Assembly: GCA_029287755.1 (NCBI GenBank)
Contig: JARFQM010000199.1
Coordinates: 1-20,113 of the forward strand
DNA from: Desulfofustis sp.
Lineage (GTDB): Bacteria; Desulfobacterota; Desulfobulbia; Desulfobulbales; Desulfocapsaceae
Direction of reading: 5' to 3'
DNA length: 20,113 bases
Made by a program: the position numbers and the translations under genes. This document shows positions 8,601 through 14,495 of this stretch, one piece after another (within the stretch, counting starts at the first letter, position 1; each line of letters opens with the position of its first letter). The notes under the pieces are model-generated. The model was not told the origin of the DNA. It made no database searches and saw only the letters and a program-made list of their open reading frames with translations.

Positions 8601-10441
8601 GCCATGCAAGCCATATGAGTGCGGCGGAAATCAGCCGCTGGAAAGCCTTTATGGCCGCCTTTTTCCTGGGCGTTTCGAATTTGCGGCGACGCAGAATCCG
8701 TACCATTTTGACCAGTTCAACCCTGGTAATCCTGACTTTCACCATCATGAGCTTCACCACGGTGAAATCAAATGTCCAGGAAAACCGACTCTTTTTCAAA
8801 GACGATGCCCCCTACCAGGGGCTGCTGCTGCAGCGGCTGAACTGGCGCTCCCTGCCTGCCCAGGCTACAGAGATCCTGGAAAACTCCATGCAGGGCATAA
8901 GTGATCCGGCACCGCGCATCTGGCTCGATGCCTCGGACCCCTCCCGCACCGTCCTGGTACCGCTGCGAAACGGCAGCCAGCGCACCTTCCTGGAGGGGGT
9001 GGTCGGCCTCAGCCCCAACGAGGCCAAGGTAACCGGACTCGATCGTCTGCTCTCGGCCGGCCGCTGGTTCAATGAAGGCGACCACAACGCCATCATCGTC
9101 TCCGACTCGACCGCGCAGGAACTCGGTGTGAGTCCCGGGGCCAGCGTCGATCTGTGGGGGACTCCGTTCAGGCTCATCGGCACCTTTCCGGGCGCAGTTC
9201 TTGATCAAACCCTTGACCTTAACGGCGAGCCGCTCACACCGGTGACCTTCCCCAGGGACCAGAGCGCGGAGTTGTCCGACATTGAGCAGGAGGCGATTGA
9301 ATCGGGCGAGGACATCCGCAATGTCCAGGGACGTTATACCCATATTCCCGCCTCGGTCACCGCCTTCGTGCCGGCCGACACACTCCTGGCCATGGGCGGC
9401 TCTCTAAAAAACGTGGCGGTGCGCCCCGAGTCCGTCACCGATATCGATGCGGTCGCCGCCCAGTTGGTTGACCGTTTCGGCCTGGCCATCTTCACCGGTG
9501 ACGAGGATGGCGTCTGGCTCTACAACCTCAGCGATACCATCGCCTACAGCGGGGTTCCCAATATCATTATCCCGCTGCTTATCTCGATCCTCATCGTGCT
9601 CAATACAATGATCAGTTCGGTGTACGAGAGGAAGAACGAGATCGGCATCTACACCTCGGTGGGGTTGGCCCCTTCCCATGTGGGCTTCCTCTTCGTTGCC
9701 GAAGCCATGGCCCTGGCCGTTATCTCCGTGGTGCTCGGCTATCTGCTGGCCCAGGTGTCGGCCGCCTTCCTCTCCGGCACCGCGTTCTGGGAGGGGATCA
9801 CGGTGAACTACTCGTCCACCGCCGGGGTGGCAGCCATGATCCTGGTTATCGGCGTGGTGCTCATTTCGGTCATCTACCCGTCCCGCGTCGCCGCCCGCAT
9901 CGCCATTCCCGATGTCAACCGCTCGTTCGAGCTGCCTGAAACGGACGGCACCTCGCTGCAGGTGTACCTGCCGTTTTTCATGAAGCATGCAGAATACAAG
10001 TCGATCGGAGGATTTTTATACAACTATTTCATCGGTCACCAGGACATTTCCCACGGCAGGTTTTCCACCGGTCAGGTCGATCTCGTCTACTCGTGCGACA
10101 ATGTTGATGAGATTCAGCAGATGATTACCAAGGGCCAGAACCGGGAAGAGAATCATTGCGTGCACCTGCAGGCCAGGGTCTGGCTGGCCCCCTTTGATTT
10201 CGGCATCATGCAGCTCGTCGATCTGCAGTTTTATCCGGCCCGGGACAACCCCGCCTTCCTGGAGGTTAAAATGACCATTCACCGGGAATCGGGGGAGGAA
10301 AGTCAGTGGCGGAGGATCAACAAGATGTTCATCCACCAGCTGCGTAAACAGCTGCTCATCTGGCGCTCGATGGATCAACTTACCCATCAGCAACTGAGCG
10401 AAGACTTCCAGACCGTTTCTGAAAACCTGGCGCCCGCCTGA
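5636..10441 (+). CDS. Giant FtsX/MacB permease with N-terminal M28-like pseudo-peptidase region
   Basis: A 1601-residue membrane protein. A signal-anchor helix (about 11-33) leads to an M28-aminopeptidase-like region (36-600) with a PA-like insert (about 110-230) and a charged helical stretch (about 312-460) likely to be coiled coil. The M28 ligand positions are mostly changed: Phe255 replaces the first His (AFYDS), Asp270 is kept (PGADES), His302 sits where the Glu-Glu pair is expected (SGHAQS), His474 where Asp is expected, and Gly571 replaces the last His (GTPWDT). It is probably not a peptidase. A beta-rich stretch follows (620-890), then helices near 898-920, 927-945 and 953-978. An FtsX/MacB permease comes next: helix 1021-1042, periplasmic domain 1043-1300, signature YERKNEIGIYTSVGLA at 1330-1345, and last helices 1305-1415. 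A roughly 175-residue cytoplasmic tail closes it. Likely partner of the preceding ATPase and small permease. The start lacks a strong ribosome-binding site. Confidence 0.88.
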   Translation: MTPLSPSAPLPRKAAALLVLCLLLLVPSAVLSRGMALEDLIGELSSYQDRSSGTEGSARAASFILEYLSGLGLSPEIYHFPIPVREVRHSSITVNGKTAALQPLMNNAVTPQAIDGSLDGPLYWVGHGNLGDLDQKLVKDAILLMDFNSGRNWLTAASLGVRAVIFVDRQATRANIFFQEKEELSPIQFPAFWMTDAQARDLFGDYPEAPNGLVSDTVSLSAEIAWKNVLEKNIYCLIEGQDEKRAQELVIIEAFYDSTAHVAGRSPGADESVSIATMLKLAEHFSRQPPSRSFLFVATSGHAQSLHGMRELIWSMKERSKLIRDKRRDVKKQISSREKTLEMLSELSFPLGADAERDTILAEAIHNDLRFAIDVLSKQLMNLRMTRDNADVKEQIDRLAELRFAMRRLGWATTYHDLPPEEQQILEDLLPQVEKTLRADIEDSQIQLKALESAMDFRNLTRDFNQIGAIISLHLSSNGEGVGGFNRGWLYLLRPRINRTGMFSVIGDVFENAAAASYGTARYIDSLRPNRLRTWDSYFLDRPFLGGEVSSLAGFIGVTLATIGDGRTSWGTPWDTPERVDQVYINDQLNLLTDMLAGVSEAEALHSGIFPRDGYSSVSGTSNLLLHGELFANYPTTDTVLLSYQGIAKLYGWVNRDGTFLYKGISDKKNVFDKLIIEGYRFDEKSGQVIWAIDKKETTKDNYRVKIVRNAMKTRLIMFASKQTTIFDLLEPRTLDHMTKLYLFDGRRDATPQRYWYSRIDTRQSIISSIYLAPGSYLKLTLSDNVLTPKLILSNGSLEKPLGIGYPVDEYPQINNTMYHAAKDFWSLLTPRILNLESHGIYDDRINSLKDSGLTALAESARHLEELNYTSFRETASESLALAARVYTQIEKTQKDVLFGVLFYIALFVPFAFCMERFLFGYANIYKRIVAFTLILAALILVIYNVHPAFELAYSPMVVILAFFIIGLSFMVTLIIFFRFEEEMILLQRHASHMSAAEISRWKAFMAAFFLGVSNLRRRRIRTILTSSTLVILTFTIMSFTTVKSNVQENRLFFKDDAPYQGLLLQRLNWRSLPAQATEILENSMQGISDPAPRIWLDASDPSRTVLVPLRNGSQRTFLEGVVGLSPNEAKVTGLDRLLSAGRWFNEGDHNAIIVSDSTAQELGVSPGASVDLWGTPFRLIGTFPGAVLDQTLDLNGEPLTPVTFPRDQSAELSDIEQEAIESGEDIRNVQGRYTHIPASVTAFVPADTLLAMGGSLKNVAVRPESVTDIDAVAAQLVDRFGLAIFTGDEDGVWLYNLSDTIAYSGVPNIIIPLLISILIVLNTMISSVYERKNEIGIYTSVGLAPSHVGFLFVAEAMALAVISVVLGYLLAQVSAAFLSGTAFWEGITVNYSSTAGVAAMILVIGVVLISVIYPSRVAARIAIPDVNRSFELPETDGTSLQVYLPFFMKHAEYKSIGGFLYNYFIGHQDISHGRFSTGQVDLVYSCDNVDEIQQMITKGQNREENHCVHLQARVWLAPFDFGIMQLVDLQFYPARDNPAFLEVKMTIHRESGEESQWRRINKMFIHQLRKQLLIWRSMDQLTHQQLSEDFQTVSENLAPA

Positions 10442-10449
10442 TAACGACC

Positions 10450-12453
10450 ATGAGCGAGCGTTTCGAGACAGAACTCCTCACTCCACAGATCAGGTTGCGG
10501 TCAATCATTGTCGGCCTGGTCTTTGCGACTTCGATCTGTCTGCTCACACCGGTCAACAATGTCTATCACCGCTCCACCCCTCTGGGAGGCGGACATTTTC
10601 CCCTGGCGCCCTTTTTCGTCTATTTTGTACTGGCCATATTTGTCTTGCTGCTGGGCAGAATCATTGGGCGTCGCCCCCTGCTTAGCGGGTCTGAACTGCT
10701 GGTTATCTGGATCCAGATGGTCATCGGCTCCGGCATCGCCTACACCGGCCTGGCCCGAACCTTTCTTATCAACCTGACCGCCCCTTTTCATTTCGCCACC
10801 GTCGGCAACCAATGGCAGGAGACCTTTGAACCCCTGCTGCCGGCAGCTCTTATTCCCCGCAACCAGGAAGCTGTCGAATTACTCTACAACGGGCTCCCCG
10901 CCGGGCGGAGCATGGGCTGGCTGGAGGTGGTCATGGAAATTCCCTGGCAGTCCTGGTCCAGTGTGTTTCTGCGCTGGGGAATTTTTATCTTGTTGTGCTA
11001 CCTGGTGATGATATTCATCATCAACCTGTTCGCCAGACAGTGGCTGGTCAACGAAAAGCTCAACTTTCCGCTGCTCAAGGTTTCCCAGTTCGTCAGTTAT
11101 GCCGTCGATCGTCCCGGCAACGCTCAAGTGCTGCGCAACCGCTTTCTGCTGATCGGCATATTGATTCCCGTCCTGCTGCACCTGCTCAACGGGATCAGTC
11201 TTCATTATCCGTCGGTGCCCACCATCCAGACCTTAATCCTGGCCGGCAAATATTTTCCCAAAGAAGGTCTGCTGTCCGGGTTTTACAAGCTGAAAATTTA
11301 TATTTATCCAGCCTTTATCGGCTTTGCATTTCTCACCTCGCGGCAGATCTCCTTCTCTTTCTGGTTTTTTTTCATGATTGGCAGTCTGCTCTATGGCATC
11401 CTTGACATGGCGGGTTATGCAGTCCCCGCTTCCGAACTGGGCATCACCTTCGGACCAACGGTAACCCGCCCCGAGGAGATGCAGATGCTTGGCGCCTACG
11501 GCGTCTTCTTTCTGTTTCTCGTCTGGCTCGCCAGATACCACCTGCTCGAGGTCTCCCGACAGGCGCTTTTCATGCGCTCCATTGACCTGAAGCAGATCGA
11601 GTGGTTTGACGTGCGGGTCTCGTTCTGGGGCATAGTGCTCGGTTTCGCGGCGTTGACGATCTGGTTTTTCTGGCAGGGCATGGCGCCCCACACCGCCCTG
11701 CTGGTCATCAGCGCCTTTTTCATGATTTCGCTGGTGGCGACCAGGATCATCTGTCAGGGGGGGCTCGCCTACTTTACCCTGACCGCCGCTCCGATTGACG
11801 GTTTGATTGCTTTTTTCGGCACCAAGATGTTTGCCGGGGCCAGCGGAGTATTGGCCGCGGTGAGCCAGAAAGTCATTTTCGTCGACCTGCGTGAATCACT
11901 GATGCCCTCACTGCTGCATGCCAAAAAAATACATCTGGGCAAAAGGCCGACTGCGCTGCTGTTTACCGGACTTCTGCTGACCCTGGCCCTGTCCGTGACC
12001 AGCTCAGTGGTGGCCATGATGGCCCTTTGTTACCGCTACGGCATCCGCGCACTGGAATTGGAATGGGCCACCCGGACCACGCTCAATGTCTACGAAAATG
12101 CCTTCCGGCTTATCGTTAATCCGGTTAACACCGGGGATTCGGTTTATAACTTCGCCATCATCGGGGCCCTGGTTATGTTCCTTCTGGTTTTCTGCTACCA
12201 GAGATTCTACTGGTGGCCGATCCATCCCATCGGCTACCTCACTGCCTACTCTTCGGCCATGCGCATTCTCTGGGTCAGTTTTTTTATCGGCTGGCTCTGC
12301 AATGCCCTGTGCATGAAATACGGCGGCGTGAATCTCTTCAGGAAAATGCAGTTTTTCTTTATCGGGCTGGTAATCGGCGATCTGCTGATGGGTGGCATCT
12401 GGGCGGTGGTCGCGCAGTTCACCTTCTCCAGTTACATGGTGCTGCCGGACTGA
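10450..12453 (+). CDS. OPT-like multi-pass membrane protein (DUF6785/DUF6784 type)
   Basis: A 667-residue polytopic protein with roughly 14 hydrophobic helices (for example 16-34, 50-72, 82-104, 173-194, 500-525, 605-622 and 633-655). The N-terminal motif with NNVYHRSTPLGGGHFPLAPF (36-55) and the late motif WWPIHPIGY (588-596) are the kind of sequence I associate with the uncharacterised DUF6785/DUF6784 membrane family; this rests on recollection. It contains NEKLNFPLLK (201-210), which resembles the EKLPFP motif of oligopeptide-transporter (OPT) proteins and of the next gene. It is therefore probably a secondary transporter of the OPT fold. Substrate unknown. It starts 8 bases after the giant permease and ends 4 bases before the next gene, so it is surely in the same operon. 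Confidence 0.8.
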   Translation: MSERFETELLTPQIRLRSIIVGLVFATSICLLTPVNNVYHRSTPLGGGHFPLAPFFVYFVLAIFVLLLGRIIGRRPLLSGSELLVIWIQMVIGSGIAYTGLARTFLINLTAPFHFATVGNQWQETFEPLLPAALIPRNQEAVELLYNGLPAGRSMGWLEVVMEIPWQSWSSVFLRWGIFILLCYLVMIFIINLFARQWLVNEKLNFPLLKVSQFVSYAVDRPGNAQVLRNRFLLIGILIPVLLHLLNGISLHYPSVPTIQTLILAGKYFPKEGLLSGFYKLKIYIYPAFIGFAFLTSRQISFSFWFFFMIGSLLYGILDMAGYAVPASELGITFGPTVTRPEEMQMLGAYGVFFLFLVWLARYHLLEVSRQALFMRSIDLKQIEWFDVRVSFWGIVLGFAALTIWFFWQGMAPHTALLVISAFFMISLVATRIICQGGLAYFTLTAAPIDGLIAFFGTKMFAGASGVLAAVSQKVIFVDLRESLMPSLLHAKKIHLGKRPTALLFTGLLLTLALSVTSSVVAMMALCYRYGIRALELEWATRTTLNVYENAFRLIVNPVNTGDSVYNFAIIGALVMFLLVFCYQRFYWWPIHPIGYLTAYSSAMRILWVSFFIGWLCNALCMKYGGVNLFRKMQFFFIGLVIGDLLMGGIWAVVAQFTFSSYMVLPD

Positions 12454-12457
12454 GAGT

Positions 12458-14416
12458 ATGTACGACGACAAGGAACTGAAAGAATATCGGGATCTGCTGC
12501 CGGCACCCGATCATTTCGAAGAGGGCTTCGACTGGACGACCATCATCGGGGCGGTGTTTATCGGCTTTCTGATGATGCCGGGTTCGATGTACCTGCAGCT
12601 TGTCATCGGCCAGGGCATCGGCCCCGCAGCCCGCTGGGTGACCATCATCCTGTTTGCCGAGATTGCCAAGAGGGCCCACTCCGAATTGAAGCAGCAGGAG
12701 ATATTTCTGCTCTACTACATGGCCGGCGCCGCCCTGGCTTCGCCGTTTTCCGGTCTGCTCTGGAATCAGTACCTGGTCCAGTCCGATGCCGCCCGCATGC
12801 TCGGCCTGACCGAACATATCCCCTCCTGGGTCGCCCCCGCTCCGGAGTCGATGTCGATAATCGAGCGTACTTTCCTGCATCGCGATTGGATGATCCCCAT
12901 TCTGCTGCTCATCGGCTCCCAGATAATCCAGCGTATCGATCACTTTGGTCTGGGGTACGCACTTTATCGGATCACCTCGGATGTGGAGAAGCTGCCCTTC
13001 CCCATGGCCCCCGTGGCTGCCCTGGGCACCATGGCTCTGGCTGAATCGACCGAAGAGAAAAAAGCGGGCTGGAAATGGAGGGTCTTTGCCATAGGAGGGG
13101 TTATCGGCCTGCTGTTCGGCGCCGTTTATGTGCTGCTGCCGGTTGCCTCGGGACTGATCTTTACCGAATCAATCCGTCTTATCCCCATCCCCTGGATCGA
13201 AATGACCAGCTATACCGAAGGGGTACTCCCGGCTGTCGCCACCGGGCTGCAGCTCGATCTGGGCCTGGTGTTCGTCGGTATGGTGCTGCCCTTCTGGGCG
13301 GTCATCGGCGGTCTCATCGGACTGATCATCACCGTGGTCATGAATCCCATTCTTTATGCCCAGGGCATCCTGCACCGCTGGCACCCGGGCATGGCTACCG
13401 TGGAGACGGTGTTCGCCAACAATTTCGATTTTTACATGAGCTTCGGTATCGGCCTGGGCCTGGCCATCGGGGTGATCGGTATCTGGTCAGTGTTCAGGTC
13501 TTTCAAAAGCGCTTCCGGCGAGCGAGGAACATTGAAGGATCTTTTCAATCCACCCGAGGGCAGGGGCGATTTCAACTTCTGGATCTCGATCGCCATCTAC
13601 TTCTTTTCGACGCTGGCCTATGTCGGTCTCTGCGTCTGGCTGGTGCCCAATTTTCCGTGGATTTTCTTCCTCGCCTACGGTTTTATCTACACTCCTATTA
13701 TCTCCTATATCACCGCACGCATGGAAGGTATCGCCGGGCAGTTCGTCAGCCTGCCGCTGGTGCGGGAGGCCAGCTTTATTGCCGGCGCCCGCTTCTTCGG
13801 CTATCAGGGCATCGAAATCTGGTACGCGCCCATACCGATTCACAATTACGGTGAAGCCACCGTGCAGTTTCGCCAGATCGAATTGACTGGAACCTCGATA
13901 CGGGGAATCATCAAGGCCGAGATCATCGTCTTTCCGGTGGTGATGATTGCCTCTCTCTTCTTTTCCCAATTCATCTGGCGGCTGGCGCCCATACCGTCGG
14001 CGAGTTATCCCTATGCCCAGGAACTCTGGCATCTGCAGGCCCTGAACACTCTGCTCATGCAAACTTCTACCCTGGAGGGAAACTCGGCCTTCTACCAGGC
14101 CCTGAGCGGGGTGACCGTATTCTCGGGGCTGGGGTTCGGGCTGCTCGCCTACTTTATTCTCAGCCTGTTCGGCCTGCCGATCCTGCTGATCTACGGCGTG
14201 GTCAGGGGGCTGGGCCAGTCGACTCCGCACGGCCTCATTCTCGAGGTGGTGGGCGCCCTGCTGGGCCGCTACTTTTTTTTGAAGAAGTATGGGGCCATGT
14301 GGCGTCAATACGCACCGGTTCTGCTGGCGGGATTTTCCTGCGGCATGGGGTTGACCGGCATGTTCGCCATGGGCTTCGCCCTGATCATGAAGTCGCTCAA
14401 CTATATGGCTTACTGA
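12458..14416 (+). CDS. OPT family (oligopeptide-transporter-like) membrane protein
   Basis: A 652-residue polytopic protein with OPT-family features: SDVEKLPFPMAPVAALG (174-190) with the EKLPFP motif, YITARMEGIAGQ (417-428), and many long hydrophobic helices. OPT proteins are proton-coupled or related carriers of peptides and metal-siderophore complexes, but the bacterial branch here is uncharacterised. I start it at ATG 12458, the first residues being MYDDKELKEYRDL. The same frame is open further upstream to 12392, but that would overlap the previous gene by 62 bases and add a non-conserved basic leader. Four bases separate it from the previous stop, which suggests coupled translation. A 79-base gap with hairpins follows. 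Confidence 0.85.
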   Translation: MYDDKELKEYRDLLPAPDHFEEGFDWTTIIGAVFIGFLMMPGSMYLQLVIGQGIGPAARWVTIILFAEIAKRAHSELKQQEIFLLYYMAGAALASPFSGLLWNQYLVQSDAARMLGLTEHIPSWVAPAPESMSIIERTFLHRDWMIPILLLIGSQIIQRIDHFGLGYALYRITSDVEKLPFPMAPVAALGTMALAESTEEKKAGWKWRVFAIGGVIGLLFGAVYVLLPVASGLIFTESIRLIPIPWIEMTSYTEGVLPAVATGLQLDLGLVFVGMVLPFWAVIGGLIGLIITVVMNPILYAQGILHRWHPGMATVETVFANNFDFYMSFGIGLGLAIGVIGIWSVFRSFKSASGERGTLKDLFNPPEGRGDFNFWISIAIYFFSTLAYVGLCVWLVPNFPWIFFLAYGFIYTPIISYITARMEGIAGQFVSLPLVREASFIAGARFFGYQGIEIWYAPIPIHNYGEATVQFRQIELTGTSIRGIIKAEIIVFPVVMIASLFFSQFIWRLAPIPSASYPYAQELWHLQALNTLLMQTSTLEGNSAFYQALSGVTVFSGLGFGLLAYFILSLFGLPILLIYGVVRGLGQSTPHGLILEVVGALLGRYFFLKKYGAMWRQYAPVLLAGFSCGMGLTGMFAMGFALIMKSLNYMAY

Positions 14417-14420
14417 ACTC

Positions 14421-14468
14421 AGCCGCCGAGCCGGCTGTCTGGTGAGCGGTTCACACCGCTTCTGCGGT
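14421..14468 (+). other. Cluster of small hairpins between two operon genes
   Basis: The 79-base gap 14417-14495 holds three short inverted repeats. AGCCG (14421-14425) pairs with CGGCT (14432-14436). GAGCGGT (14444-14450) pairs with ACCGCTT (14455-14461) around a TCAC loop, the outermost pair being G-U. ACCGC (14455-14459) also pairs with GCGGT (14464-14468) around TTCT. The second and third share an arm and exclude each other. There is no T-run, so a simple intrinsic terminator is unlikely. RNA processing, stabilisation or weak attenuation are possible. Confidence 0.35.
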
Positions 14469-14495
14469 CAAAGCCTTCTTTCTGCCTGACTATCG

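Noticed and set aside
12392..12457. N-terminal extension of the OPT gene
   Set aside because: It would overlap the preceding gene by 62 bases and adds a basic, Ser-rich leader with no sign of being protein; ATG 12458 fits the operon spacing.
13487..14308. A 273-codon open frame on the - strand opposite the OPT gene
   Set aside because: Same shadow pattern; the + strand encodes a clear polytopic membrane protein.
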